Of a stretch of 64,000 nt of DNA, positions 6,756-15,724 are shown one piece after another. Position 1 is the first letter of the stretch, and each line of letters opens with the position of its first letter. The notes under the pieces were generated by a model. It was not told the DNA's origin and made no database searches. It worked only from the letters and a program-made list of their open reading frames with translations. Source of the DNA: CAHJXG01 sp965277495 (GTDB lineage Bacteria > Pseudomonadota > Alphaproteobacteria > Acetobacterales > Acetobacteraceae); contig OZ255824.1 in NCBI GenBank assembly GCA_965277495.1, positions 3,596,001 through 3,660,000 on the forward strand. The letters are read 5' to 3'. Position numbers and translations under genes: made by a program.

Positions 6756-7985
6756 ATGGATCGACAAGTCGTCTATCCCGGCTCCATTCCGCTCGACACC
6801 GACCTGCTGCATATTCAGCGGAATGCGATGACGGCGATTGGTTTGCTGGCGCGTTGCGTGCTTGGGACAGGGACGGTGGCGGATGGGCTGGCGTGCACGC
6901 CGGCGGCGGCGGGGTATGGCGTGGTCGTGGGGCCGGGAAGCCTGTCGACGCTGTATGTGACGGATGCGCAGCCATTTGGGTCGTTGGCCGCGGACCTTAC
7001 TCCGCTTGTCAAGATCGGGTTCAACCCGTCGGACACGGCGGTGGCGCTGCATGGGCCGGCGGATGGCGACCACGCGCTGTGCTGGCTGATACAAGCCGCT
7101 ATCGTCGAGTACGATGCAGGTCCGGTGGCGCTGCCGTATTACAATGCGGCCAACCCGGCGGTGCCCTGGAGCGGACCGCTCAACACGGGTGCGGCACAGA
7201 ACACGCAGCGGTTGGTGCGGATCGCGCTGGCGGCCAAGCCGGGTGCGCCGCAGATCGTTGGCGGGCGGTTTCCACCGGTGGCCGACGTTGGATGGGTCGG
7301 GCTGTATTCGGTGATGACGTATTTCGGCCAGGCGACACAGCCGGTGGACATCGCGGTCTCGCCGGGCGGCCCATTTGTTCCTTTCAAGTTGCCGGCGTTG
7401 TTCCCGGGATTTAGCCGGCAGGAGGCATTTGCGCAGAATACCGTTTGGGTCGCGCCGCCCGACGTCCGGCTGGCGAAGGTGCGGCTGGTTGGCGCGGGCG
7501 GCGGCGGAGGCGGGGGCGACGCCGATTATACGGGCGGCGGCGGCGGCGCGGGCGGCTATGCCGAGGCGATCGTGCCGGTCGACCCCGGTGGCGTGGTGGT
7601 GGTGACGGTCGGCGTTGGCGGGGCCGGCGGCGTGCCGCGGTATAATGGAGCGGTTGGCGGCTCGACATCGTTTGGCAGTCTGGTCGCGGCGTCGGGTGGA
7701 TCTGGTGGGCGGTCGGGCAATCCGGACAGTGCGGGTGGCGACGGTGGGCAGGGGACGGTTGGGACGGTGCTGTTAGCCGGCGGACCGGGCGGGGATGGCC
7801 CGTTGGCGGCGGCGATGCCTGGCGGGCCGGGTGGCGGAAGCGCGTTTGGCGGCGGTGGACGCAGCGCGTTCATGGGTGGGGCGGCGGCACAGGGGCAGGC
7901 GGCGGGATCAGGCGCTGCGGGAGGGTATGGGCCGAATACGCCTGGCGGCACGGGTGCGAATGGGCTGGTTATCGTTGAATACTGA
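6756..7985 (+). CDS. Tail fibre protein with glycine-rich domain
   Basis: This 409-residue protein has a globular N-terminal half (about residues 1-235: QVVYPGSIPLDTDLLHIQRN, a typical fibre attachment start, then beta-rich sequence). It is followed by a glycine-rich C-terminal domain (about 245-409) of GGGGG-type loops ending GTGANGLVIVEY. Such polyglycine sandwiches occur at the receptor-binding tips of phage adhesins. I chose ATG 6756 rather than the adjacent TTG 6753, with CTGGAGAG upstream. It is the first of five appendage genes. Confidence 0.7.
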   Translation: MDRQVVYPGSIPLDTDLLHIQRNAMTAIGLLARCVLGTGTVADGLACTPAAAGYGVVVGPGSLSTLYVTDAQPFGSLAADLTPLVKIGFNPSDTAVALHGPADGDHALCWLIQAAIVEYDAGPVALPYYNAANPAVPWSGPLNTGAAQNTQRLVRIALAAKPGAPQIVGGRFPPVADVGWVGLYSVMTYFGQATQPVDIAVSPGGPFVPFKLPALFPGFSRQEAFAQNTVWVAPPDVRLAKVRLVGAGGGGGGGDADYTGGGGGAGGYAEAIVPVDPGGVVVVTVGVGGAGGVPRYNGAVGGSTSFGSLVAASGGSGGRSGNPDSAGGDGGQGTVGTVLLAGGPGGDGPLAAAMPGGPGGGSAFGGGGRSAFMGGAAAQGQAAGSGAAGGYGPNTPGGTGANGLVIVEY

Positions 7986-8023
7986 CGGTTTGGCTTGGCT
8001 GCTTGCCTTTTTTGGGGAACATA

Positions 8024-8509
8024 ATGGCAACGAATGCGGTTCACCTTTATAAGCCGAGTGCCGCGCGGGTGCTGGTGCTGGATGGGTTCGTGCCGAGGCC
8101 GCGTGGTGCGCCGGCTGTGGTCCCGCCGCTGCTGGCCTGGCCGGCGAAGGACCCGGCTGACGTGCTCGATTATCAATTCGATATCGCTCCGGCATTGAGC
8201 GGGAATGATGGCGACGCGGTCGCGACGCTTGATGTGACCATCAGCCCGGCCAACCCTGGCGATTTGTCGTTGGCTTCGGCGGCGGCGGATGGGGCGCGGG
8301 CGGTGCTGTGGCTCGCCGGGGGGCAGGTTGGGACGACCTATAGCGTGACGCTGACGATAGGGACGCAAGCTGGACGGGTGCTGTCGCGGTCGGTGTTGCT
8401 GCCGGTATTGGCGCTAACGTCGAAGCCTGCGGTTCCGGAAGTGCTGCAGACGGAGGCTGGATCCCAGCTTGTGGATGAGTTTGGCAATCCGTTGCTGTTG
8501 GGGAATTAG
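8024..8509 (+). CDS. Small tail appendage protein, Ig-like
   Basis: This 161-residue protein looks like a tail-fibre linker or decoration protein. The centre reads as an Ig-like beta sandwich (ATLDVTISPANPGDLSLA, AVLWLAGGQVGTTYSVTLTI, GRVLSRSVLLPVL). GGGGAAC lies upstream of ATG 8024. The stop at 8507-8509 lies four bases before the next start. I recognise the architecture but not a specific family. Confidence 0.5.
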   Translation: MATNAVHLYKPSAARVLVLDGFVPRPRGAPAVVPPLLAWPAKDPADVLDYQFDIAPALSGNDGDAVATLDVTISPANPGDLSLASAAADGARAVLWLAGGQVGTTYSVTLTIGTQAGRVLSRSVLLPVLALTSKPAVPEVLQTEAGSQLVDEFGNPLLLGN

Positions 8510-8513
8510 GGTG

Positions 8514-11054
8514 ATGCCGACGATCAAGGACCTTCCGCTCGTCTCGGCAGTGGCTGATGGCGATCTGTTGCCGATCAGCCAGGGCGGCCTCGCGCGGCGG
8601 GTCAGCCGGGCGCAGCTCCTGTCAGGGATGCAGCCGATGTTGGCGGTGCAGGCGGGAGCGTTGTTGGGGCGGAGCAGCCCGGGGGTTGGCGGCGCGGAGC
8701 GGATCGGCGTGGGCGCCAACCTGCGCCTGGTGGACGGCATGCTGTCGGCGGGGGCGCCATTCAGCGTGGCGGGACTGCCGGGCGGCATTGCGCCCTCGGC
8801 CGGGGACTTGGTGGGCGTCGTGCAGGGCGGGCGGGACGCGACGGTGTCGTATGGCGCGTTTATGGCTGGGCTGGGCCGGGTGGCTGGGATCGACCTGTCG
8901 GCGCAATCCGTGCAGGCGGCGGGCGGATTGGCACGAAGCCTGGCGGACTGGATGAAGGACGCGATGCCGGCCGAGGCATTCGGCGCGGTGGGCGATGGCA
9001 TTGTGGACGACACGGCGGCGTTGGAGCGAGCGGTGGCGAGCGGGCGACCGGTTCGGCTGGGTCCGCATACCTATGCGACCCGCGGGCAGTGGACGATCAG
9101 CAACTCAGCGACGCTGATTGGCGTGCCTGGCCGTACTGTGTTGCGGCGGTTGTCGACCCACGGCGGGCCGGCGACGGGAGCGTTCATCAGCATTGCCGGC
9201 GCGGCGTTCACGGCGTTGGGGGTATCATTCGACGCTGGGCAGGTGCCAGGAGATAGCTGGGGCGTGCTGGTGACGCCGGGATGCCTGCAGACGTTGTTCG
9301 ATACCTGCGTGTTCCAGGGTGCGCTGGGGGCAAGCCTCGGCAGCGGATTGGTGATCCAGGGGCGGGACGGAGTTTCGGGATCACCGAGCCGCCACCGCGT
9401 GCTGGGATGCGAGGCGCGGGGCAACCAGGTGCACGGGATTTGGATACAGGCGGCCTCGGGCGCGCTGGTCGAGGGATGCTTGGCGCATGACAATGGCAGG
9501 TATGGGATTTGCCTGGACTTCAACGACCCGGCATTTCAGCAGGTGGTTCGGCATGGGCGCGTGCTGGGCTGTGAAGCGTGGGGCAATGAGCGCGGCATTT
9601 CGATTGGCAACTTCAATGAAACCAACGCTGAGCCGCCGCGGTGGGGCCATGCGCATCCCGATGCGATCGGGATGACGGTGGCGGGCAATGCCTGCCATGA
9701 CAATACGGTTTATGGCATCGCAATTGCTGGGCTCAGGATTCAGGTGCTGGGCAACGAGATTTCGGCCAACGGCAACGGAATCCTTGTCAATGCCATGCAG
9801 TCGCGCATTGCCGGGAACGTGGTGTCGGGGCCGGGCTATTATGGTGTCGACGCGGGCGGGTGCATCGATTGCGACGTGTCCGGCAACCTGGTGCAGGGCT
9901 TTTCGGTTGGGATTAATCCCGGGGGCAGCCGTGGCGTGCGGATTGCGGACAACCAGTTGGTGGGCAATAGCTGGGGCATCACGGCCTATAATGTCGAGAC
10001 GGATGGGCGCGGGCAGAATTTCGGCATCGCCTGCCAAGGGCTTACGATCGAGGGCAACCGGATCGTGCTGAAAGACGGTTCGGGTGGCGGCGTGTACCTG
10101 ATTGATGCGCCGCAGGGCGTGGCAGTGACGCGGAACGCGTTTGTTGGCGGTGATGGCTGCAGTTCTTCGCAGGCGCTGTGGGCGCATACGGACAGCGTCC
10201 TGATGCGGGACAATAGCTGGAACAATCAGGCGCGGATGATCTGCAATCCGGTCGATACCGGCACCCTGCAGCAGATCCAGGTTCCGGACATGCTGGATGA
10301 GGCGATGGTTACCTCGGCTGGACGGGGCGTGCAGAGCATTATGGGTTCGCATCAGGCCGGCATGGCAGGGCAGGTCGGTTTCGTGCGCGTGCTTGCGGGC
10401 GGGAGCGGATATACGCAGGCGGGCGTCGTGATCTCTGGAACGCGTCCTGGTGCGGGCAGCGGGGCGCAAGCGACCGCGTATGTGCGGGATGGCGCGGTGC
10501 TGGGCATCAGCCTGGTAAGTGGCGGCAGCGGGTATGCGGCCGGCGCTACGGTGGCGATCGCTGGAGATGGCCATGGTGCGGCGGCGGTTGCGACGGTTGG
10601 GCTGCCTGTGGCTGAGGAGCGGCGTTTGCGGCTGCATTGCAATTGCGCCGTGCGGTTCAAGCGGGTGGGCAGCTCCCCGTTCCAGGACAATTGGACTGGC
10701 GCCGACATCCTGGTTCCGGCGGCGACGGCGGTCGACTGGGTGGGAAGTTGGGGAGGGTGGCAGGCGACGGCCTTTGCACCAGCCGATTACTTGGCCCCGG
10801 CCGGGGATGGCAGCCTGGTGCTACGGACCGCGACGGGAGACTTGACGCTGCGCCCGGCTGGACTTGGCCGGGTGCGGGTAGGGTCGGATGCCGAACCTTC
10901 GGGATATGTCAGCGCATTGGGCCGCGGCAGTCCGGAGGGCGTCGTGAAAGCGCCCCCGGGGTCCGATTACCGGAACCTGGATGGCGGCGCCGGGTCGACG
11001 TTGTGGCTGAAGCGCAGTGGACTGAATGCCGTGGGCTGGGCGGCGCTGGGATAA
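8514..11054 (+). CDS. Tail spike with pectate-lyase-like right-handed beta-helix
   Basis: This 846-residue protein begins with an anchor domain (about 1-110) that the next long gene shares: MPTIKDLPLVSAVADGDLLP, then GALLGRSSPGVGG. At about 155-190 comes the pectate-lyase-3 entry motif EAFGAVGDGIVDDTAALERA. Then follow repeated helix coils with N-G/N-x turns (IEGNRIVLKD, ISANGNGILVNAMQSRIAGN, VSGNLVQGFSVGIN), about 220-560. The C-terminal part has a YTQAGVVISGT/YAAGATVAIAG duplicated strand pair and ends at ALG. Spikes of this kind bind and often cleave surface polysaccharide. ATG 8514 follows GGGTG. Confidence 0.75.
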   Translation: MPTIKDLPLVSAVADGDLLPISQGGLARRVSRAQLLSGMQPMLAVQAGALLGRSSPGVGGAERIGVGANLRLVDGMLSAGAPFSVAGLPGGIAPSAGDLVGVVQGGRDATVSYGAFMAGLGRVAGIDLSAQSVQAAGGLARSLADWMKDAMPAEAFGAVGDGIVDDTAALERAVASGRPVRLGPHTYATRGQWTISNSATLIGVPGRTVLRRLSTHGGPATGAFISIAGAAFTALGVSFDAGQVPGDSWGVLVTPGCLQTLFDTCVFQGALGASLGSGLVIQGRDGVSGSPSRHRVLGCEARGNQVHGIWIQAASGALVEGCLAHDNGRYGICLDFNDPAFQQVVRHGRVLGCEAWGNERGISIGNFNETNAEPPRWGHAHPDAIGMTVAGNACHDNTVYGIAIAGLRIQVLGNEISANGNGILVNAMQSRIAGNVVSGPGYYGVDAGGCIDCDVSGNLVQGFSVGINPGGSRGVRIADNQLVGNSWGITAYNVETDGRGQNFGIACQGLTIEGNRIVLKDGSGGGVYLIDAPQGVAVTRNAFVGGDGCSSSQALWAHTDSVLMRDNSWNNQARMICNPVDTGTLQQIQVPDMLDEAMVTSAGRGVQSIMGSHQAGMAGQVGFVRVLAGGSGYTQAGVVISGTRPGAGSGAQATAYVRDGAVLGISLVSGGSGYAAGATVAIAGDGHGAAAVATVGLPVAEERRLRLHCNCAVRFKRVGSSPFQDNWTGADILVPAATAVDWVGSWGGWQATAFAPADYLAPAGDGSLVLRTATGDLTLRPAGLGRVRVGSDAEPSGYVSALGRGSPEGVVKAPPGSDYRNLDGGAGSTLWLKRSGLNAVGWAALG

Positions 11055-11101
11055 ACCAGCACCAATAGTCATTTGTAATGAGATAGACGATCGGGGATAA
11101 G

Positions 11102-13543
11102 ATGCCGACGATCAAGCAACTTCCATTGGCTACTCACGTAGCGGCGACGGACGAGCTTCCATTGAGCCAGGGTAATCTTACCCGCAGTGCCAAAGTTGGG
11201 CTGCTGCTGGCGGGCACGCAGGCTTCGATCACGCTGACGCCGGGCGCGTTGCTGGGGCGCGTTTCGACATCGGCCGGTGGGCCGGAGCCGGTGGCGGTCA
11301 GCGTGGGGCTTGCGGTTTCGGGCGCCGGGCTCGTGGCTACGGGGGCGGACCACCTTGCGTTTCCAACGGCGCCAGGGCTGCTGGCTGGGGACGAGGTTGT
11401 CGTAAACAGTGGGTCGGCGCCACGGCGCATGCCTGCGACGGCGCTGCGGCAGCTATTTTCGGCCGGGGTGGGGGTGCAGATCGACACGGCGGGAGTCATT
11501 TCGGCGCCTTCTAGTGGTGGGTTCGGCATGCCGGGCATCACGGATGCCTCGGCGCTGCCGGTAACCGCGACTGGCACGGCCACGGCCCGCAGCTTGGGGG
11601 CACGCGCGGCTGACCGCGTGAACGCCCAGGACTTTGGCGCGGCGCTGAATGACATGACGGACGACACGGGCGCCCTGTTTGCCGCTCGGGCCGCGGCGGG
11701 GACGCGCGCCGTGACCTTGCCCGTTGGGGTTGCGCGCGTGACGACGGCGACCGAGGGGCTGAGCGGGCGCATGGATGGCGACGGCCAGGTTCGGACTGCG
11801 GACGGGCACAAGCGCGCGCCGCGGTTCAGCCGGCGGACCACGGCGCCGTCGAGCTATGGCAATAAGGGCGACATCGTGCAGGCGTTCGACGGCGACCTGA
11901 GCACCGTGCATTTGGCGATCGAGCATCGGATCGAGGGCGACGATACGCTGACCAAGCCCGCGACCGATTACGTCATGCACCACGAGAATAGCGCGATCAG
12001 CCTTTCGATGCTGAACCAGAGCGGGTGGAATCAGGCGACCGACGACCAAGCTGGCGGGCGCACGGGGGTTACTGCGATTGACGGAAATGTCGGCAATGTG
12101 GGCCAGGGCGACGCGTATTTCCTGCATGTCGGCGGATTTGTTTCGGGCACTAAGCCGGGCAGCACGCATTTCCTGGCGAACCCGGCTTTCGTAGCGTTCT
12201 CGGGCGGCATCTTCTCGTTTGCGGACGGGACCTATCAGGAGGTTGACGAATTCAGCCATGACGACGGCGGCTTTGGTGCGGTCGGGTCGGACATTGCGGT
12301 CAGCAGCACGGTGCGCAATTTCAACCGCACGAATGACATCGGCGCGAAGGGGGCGTGGTGGCTGGCGTTTCGACTGCAATCGAGCGGCACGAAGGCGGTC
12401 GACGTGGCGCTGCAGCCGACGGGACGCTGGAACAACGTGATCGATACGACGCCTGTTACGGCCGGTCCGACGAAGGCCGTGTGGACGCAAGCGGCGGGGC
12501 AGCGGACGTATTTGAATGCGAGCGCTTTTCCGGATGGTTTCTCGAATCCGGCGAAGGTCTCGGTGGGCACGACCTACACGCATTATAATCCGGTGACTGC
12601 GGCGTATGAGGTCGTGGTCGGCGGGGCGATGGCGCTGTCGGTAAGCGTTGGCGGCGCTCGGGGGATCACGCCGGCGGCGGACAGCAACGACACGAGCCTA
12701 GCGACGACGGCTTTCGTGGTCGCGAAGGTTGCAGGCAGCGTGGGTTCGATGGGAGCGACCGGGGCCACCGGCGCGACTGGAAGCGCGGGCCTGCAGGGTC
12801 CTCCGGGCATACCTGGCCCGGTGGGCGCCGTTGGTGCGGCAGGCCAAGGGTTCAATGTTCGTGGCGCATGGGCCGCGTCAACTGCTTACGCGCCATACGA
12901 CATCGTCACAAATGGCGGTCAAACCTATTTGGCCTTGACCGCTTTCACCTCCGGCGCGGTGTTCAACCCTGCGATGTGGAATTTATGGGCGGCGGCGGGC
13001 GCCACGGGAGCGACGGGGGCGACCGGGCCGGCGGGACCGGCTGCTGCGCAGCAGAACACGGCCGCGACCAGCTCGACGATTGGCGCAGTGAAGCCGGACG
13101 GTTCCACTACTGCAGTGGCGGGCGACGGTACGCTTTCGGTGAAACTGGTTGCAATCGCGAATGGCGGTACGGGGGCAGCCACGGCTTCCTTGGCCCGGGC
13201 GGCAATCAACAAGGGCGCCGTGGCGCTTGCGTCCGGCGCGGCGGGGGCGCAAAGCGGTGGTTTTGCCGTCGCGACCGATTGTTCGGCCGGGAATGCGTTC
13301 ACGCTTACGCTTGTAGGGAATGGGACGCTGGCCAATCCTACAAACCTGAGCGCCGGCGCGTCGTATGCTTGGACGATCACCCAGGACGCAATCGGCTCGC
13401 GCACGCTGGCCTATGGTCCTGCATTCAAGTGGCCGGGTGGGATCGCAGGCGTGTTGTCGACTGCGGCGGGGGCGGTCGATGTGCTGTCTGCGCTGTCGGA
13501 CGGGACGAGCGTTTATGCCGTGCTGACTAAGGCGTTTGCATGA
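11102..13543 (+). CDS. Tail fibre with collagen-like stalk and shared anchor
   Basis: This 813-residue protein opens with MPTIKQLPLATHVAATDELP and GALLGRVSTSAGGPEPV, homologous to the start of the preceding spike. A pectate-lyase-like entry (AQDFGAALNDMTDDTGALFA) is at about 180-200. At about 545-585 there is a Gly-X-Y collagen-like run (GATGATGATGSAGLQGPPG). It is followed by a carbohydrate-binding-like module (RGAWAASTAYAPYDIVTNGG, Trp/Tyr-rich), a second collagen run, and a beta-rich tip. It is probably a trimeric receptor-binding fibre. The stop overlaps a small frame leading to the next gene. Confidence 0.75.
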   Translation: MPTIKQLPLATHVAATDELPLSQGNLTRSAKVGLLLAGTQASITLTPGALLGRVSTSAGGPEPVAVSVGLAVSGAGLVATGADHLAFPTAPGLLAGDEVVVNSGSAPRRMPATALRQLFSAGVGVQIDTAGVISAPSSGGFGMPGITDASALPVTATGTATARSLGARAADRVNAQDFGAALNDMTDDTGALFAARAAAGTRAVTLPVGVARVTTATEGLSGRMDGDGQVRTADGHKRAPRFSRRTTAPSSYGNKGDIVQAFDGDLSTVHLAIEHRIEGDDTLTKPATDYVMHHENSAISLSMLNQSGWNQATDDQAGGRTGVTAIDGNVGNVGQGDAYFLHVGGFVSGTKPGSTHFLANPAFVAFSGGIFSFADGTYQEVDEFSHDDGGFGAVGSDIAVSSTVRNFNRTNDIGAKGAWWLAFRLQSSGTKAVDVALQPTGRWNNVIDTTPVTAGPTKAVWTQAAGQRTYLNASAFPDGFSNPAKVSVGTTYTHYNPVTAAYEVVVGGAMALSVSVGGARGITPAADSNDTSLATTAFVVAKVAGSVGSMGATGATGATGSAGLQGPPGIPGPVGAVGAAGQGFNVRGAWAASTAYAPYDIVTNGGQTYLALTAFTSGAVFNPAMWNLWAAAGATGATGATGPAGPAAAQQNTAATSSTIGAVKPDGSTTAVAGDGTLSVKLVAIANGGTGAATASLARAAINKGAVALASGAAGAQSGGFAVATDCSAGNAFTLTLVGNGTLANPTNLSAGASYAWTITQDAIGSRTLAYGPAFKWPGGIAGVLSTAAGAVDVLSALSDGTSVYAVLTKAFA

Positions 13544-13620
13544 TGGCGGGTGCGAACCAAGTGGCGTGCGCGCTCAAGTGGGGCGCGCAGTTGCCGTCGC
13601 TCAAGTGGAGCGCGCAGTGA
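13540..13620 (+). CDS. Possible 26-residue leader peptide in repeat
   Basis: The short frame ATG 13540 to TGA 13618-13620 reads MMAGANQVACALKWGAQLPS and then LKWSAQ. Its start overlaps the end of the fibre gene and its stop overlaps ATG 13620 of the next gene (TGATG). That chaining is typical of translational coupling, but the sequence consists mostly of a tandem hairpin repeat, so it may be only a by-product of the repeat. Confidence 0.2.
   Translation: MMAGANQVACALKWGAQLPSLKWSAQ
13567..13617 (+). repeat. Two short tandem hairpins before the lectin-like gene
   Basis: The first stem is TGCGCGC/GCGCGCA around TCAAGTGGG (13567-13589). The second is CGCTC/GAGCG around AAGTG (13598-13612). Both copies share CGCTCAAGTGG followed by GCGCGCAG, spaced 27 bases. 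A related pair lies before the holin gene (16291-16347), which shares TGCCGTCGCT and GCGCGCAG. Confidence 0.6.
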
Positions 13621-14507
13621 TGCTGTTGCTGCCCATGGGGTTAATGGCTCCGGCGCCATCTATTCTGCTTTCGCGGCTGCTCGATACCGTAAGCGCTTTA
13701 GTGGTCGGCGCGTTTGGGATGCGGCTGCTTCGGGCCAATTATGTTGGCCCTGCGATCAGGGTCCGGCGATCGTCCGACAATTCGGAGCGGGACATTGGGT
13801 TTGTCTCGGGTTTGCTGGATACAGCATCGCTGTTGACGTTCTGCGGCCAGGGTGATGGGTTCCTGTCGCGTTGGTATGATCAAACCTCGCTGGGCCAGGA
13901 TTTGGGGCAGGTTGCGGCGTCGAACCAGCCACGGGTCGTCACGTCGGGCGTGGTTGCTACGTTGTCCGGCGCACCTCTCGGTGCGACGAGCAACGGGACG
14001 GTACGGCCGGCGGCGTTGTTCGCTTCTGCGGCACAACAGTTCCTTGCGCTCGACGGATTTGCGATAGGGGGCAGCGCCTACGCGGCGGCGGCTGTGGCTT
14101 GCAAGAAGCCGCAAGCGAATATCTATCCGCGCCTGCTGAGCTATACCGCGCCTGGGACGAATGATTACAGTTCCAACGCTAGCGTGATCTTCGCTTATTG
14201 TAATGGTGGTGAAATCCGGGGCTACCAATCTGGCCTTAAGTCGAGCATCGCGATTGGGAGCAACCCGTTCCAGCTCGCCTCTGTTTGGGACGGCGCCAGC
14301 AACACAGTGACGATTGACGGGATGACTGCGGCACCGGTTGCGGCTGGCGGCACGCTGGCGGCCACCGGCCTGCTCGCTGTCGGCATGGGCGCCGGCGAAG
14401 CTTGGGAGGGCGCGGTGGCCGAGTTCATCGTCATTTCTGGCGCGTTGCCAGGCGCTGACCAGGCGACGATCCGCGCCAGCCAGCGAACCTATTATAGCAC
14501 GCCCTGA
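13620..14507 (+). CDS. Arabinofuranosidase-like/lectin-fold tail protein
   Basis: This 295-residue protein has the hallmark sequence found in alpha-L-arabinofuranosidase B-like phage proteins: LLRANYVGPAIRVRRSSDN, then ERDIGFVSGLLDTASLLTF and SRWYDQTSLGQDLGQ (about residues 35-95). The rest is a concanavalin-like jelly roll ending GAVAEFIVISGALPGADQA. It probably binds or trims cell-surface glycans at the tail tip; catalysis is not shown. ATG 13620 was preferred over TTG 13536 because TGGAG precedes it at suitable spacing. Confidence 0.65.
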   Translation: MLLLPMGLMAPAPSILLSRLLDTVSALVVGAFGMRLLRANYVGPAIRVRRSSDNSERDIGFVSGLLDTASLLTFCGQGDGFLSRWYDQTSLGQDLGQVAASNQPRVVTSGVVATLSGAPLGATSNGTVRPAALFASAAQQFLALDGFAIGGSAYAAAAVACKKPQANIYPRLLSYTAPGTNDYSSNASVIFAYCNGGEIRGYQSGLKSSIAIGSNPFQLASVWDGASNTVTIDGMTAAPVAAGGTLAATGLLAVGMGAGEAWEGAVAEFIVISGALPGADQATIRASQRTYYSTP

Positions 14508-14673
14508 TGCCATTACGGGGTAGCGGAGCGGCTCTGATGCAAAGATGTGGTTTGCACGCGCTGTAACGCGGCCGCATTGCCAGCGTGATGCATTATTGCA
14601 CACCTCTTCTGCTTATTAGCGAACAACACTACAGAATCATTAGTGATGCTGGCTCCTTCTGACCACAGGATGG
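14508..14673 (+). other. Intergenic gap before lysis cassette
   Basis: No gene was recognised in these 166 bases. AGGATGG at the end serves the next gene. The stretch is less GC-rich than the flanking genes and could hold a promoter for the lysis genes, but no convincing -35/-10 pair is seen. Confidence 0.3.
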
Positions 14674-15030
14674 ATGATGTCCCATGATCGATCAATCGAT
14701 TGCACGCGCGTGGCAGTGCTGGCCATGAACGCCCCGCCGATACCTGAGTCCGCAGTGCGGCTCACTGCCAGTCCGACGCTCAATTACGCTTTCATTGCTA
14801 CGCTGGTTGGCGCGTGCGGCACTGGCGTTTGGTTCTTCGCAACACAGTCCGAGACGAACCACAACCAAGCCGAACGCCAGATCCAGTATGAAATCCGAGC
14901 AAATTCCCGCATGGACGCGATCGAAAAGCGGGAAGATTTGAGGACGACGAACATGAACGAAATTCGCGACCGCCTTATTGGGTTGGAGGCGACGAGCAAG
15001 TATATCGCCGCCAACTTGGGCAAACGGTGA
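14674..15030 (+). CDS. Single-span membrane protein with coiled coil (possible i-spanin)
   Basis: This 118-residue protein has one hydrophobic segment (YAFIATLVGACGTGVWFFAT, about 38-57) followed by a charged, probably coiled-coil C-terminal half (ERQIQYEIRANSRMDAIEKR). N-in/C-out topology with a periplasmic coiled coil fits an inner-membrane spanin; it could also be a holin accessory. An internal ATG at 14725 would shorten the N-terminus by 17 residues. It overlaps the lipoprotein gene by one base (TGATG), an arrangement seen for Rz/Rz1 pairs. Confidence 0.5.
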   Translation: MMSHDRSIDCTRVAVLAMNAPPIPESAVRLTASPTLNYAFIATLVGACGTGVWFFATQSETNHNQAERQIQYEIRANSRMDAIEKREDLRTTNMNEIRDRLIGLEATSKYIAANLGKR

Positions 15031-15488
15031 TGCCGAGCGCCCGGCTGCAAGTCTCCGCGCTGCCCCGGCTGCAAGTCTCGGCTCTGTCCGGAGCTCCCCT
15101 TATGCTGCTTCTCGCGGTGTCTGCTGCGGGCTGCACTCGGACTCCGTCCGCGGGTGACGCCAATCTATCGTTTGGGCCAGCCATTGTATTGAGCCCTGCT
15201 GCTGTCCCGCAGCGCCATGCTCCACCATCGTCGGCAACGGACAGTCCAGCCGCCGTGATCCGCGACAATGCGGCCTTGCGGGAGCAGGCGACGAAGTATG
15301 TGGCGAGCCCGCGCAGCAAAGCGGCGGTTATCGACCGGCTGACTACGCTCACGCTGCAGGCCACGCAGACGGTGCAGCGATTGCGGGCCGGGCGCACGCG
15401 GCGCGGCTACCGGGCGACGGACGTGATGGCGGCGCGGGTCGCGGCGGATGCGCTTGCGGCTTACCTGCAGACGCAGGCTGCGCCGTGA
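15030..15488 (+). CDS. Lipoprotein in lysis cassette (possible o-spanin)
   Basis: This protein of up to 152 residues has a lipobox LLLAVSAAGC (Cys at about 35) preceded by a hydrophobic run. The N-terminal region carries a tandem duplication of RLQVSAL, so the true start may be ATG 15102, which has GGAG upstream and would leave a ten-residue signal. The mature part has a Pro-rich linker and a helical C-terminal half (AALREQATKYV, ATDVMAARVAADALAAYLQ). The neighbouring membrane protein and endolysin suggest an outer-membrane spanin role. Confidence 0.5.
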   Translation: MPSARLQVSALPRLQVSALSGAPLMLLLAVSAAGCTRTPSAGDANLSFGPAIVLSPAAVPQRHAPPSSATDSPAAVIRDNAALREQATKYVASPRSKAAVIDRLTTLTLQATQTVQRLRAGRTRRGYRATDVMAARVAADALAAYLQTQAAP

Positions 15489-15670
15489 GCAGCCCTATCG
15501 CCATCGGCCCGGTGCTGAACACGGTGGGATTTACCGTCACCGGCATTGAAACACGGTTGATCCTGGAGATGACGCTGCCACAGGCCGAGCTCGTGCTGGC
15601 GCGTCTTGTTCTGGCGGTGGCGGTGGCACGTGCTTGGCGACCGGCGGCGGGCATAGCCGACCTGCTTTAG
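15485..15670 (+). CDS. Small hypothetical protein in lysis cassette
   Basis: This 61-residue frame starts with GTG overlapping the previous stop (GTGA). It contains VGFTVTGIETRLILEMTLPQ and a hydrophobic helix (LVLARLVLAVAVARAW). No family recognised. The overlap and shared direction support a real gene; its shortness keeps confidence low. Confidence 0.4.
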   Translation: MSSPIAIGPVLNTVGFTVTGIETRLILEMTLPQAELVLARLVLAVAVARAWRPAAGIADLL

Positions 15671-15724
15671 GCCGCAACGTCCGCCGGGACGCGTTCCGGC
15701 AATTCAGTTCAGGGAGTTCTGCCC

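Noticed and set aside
9381..10637. A 418-codon minus-strand frame opposite the tail spike
   Set aside because: Shadow of the beta-helix coding frame; Arg/His/Pro-rich with no ribosome site.
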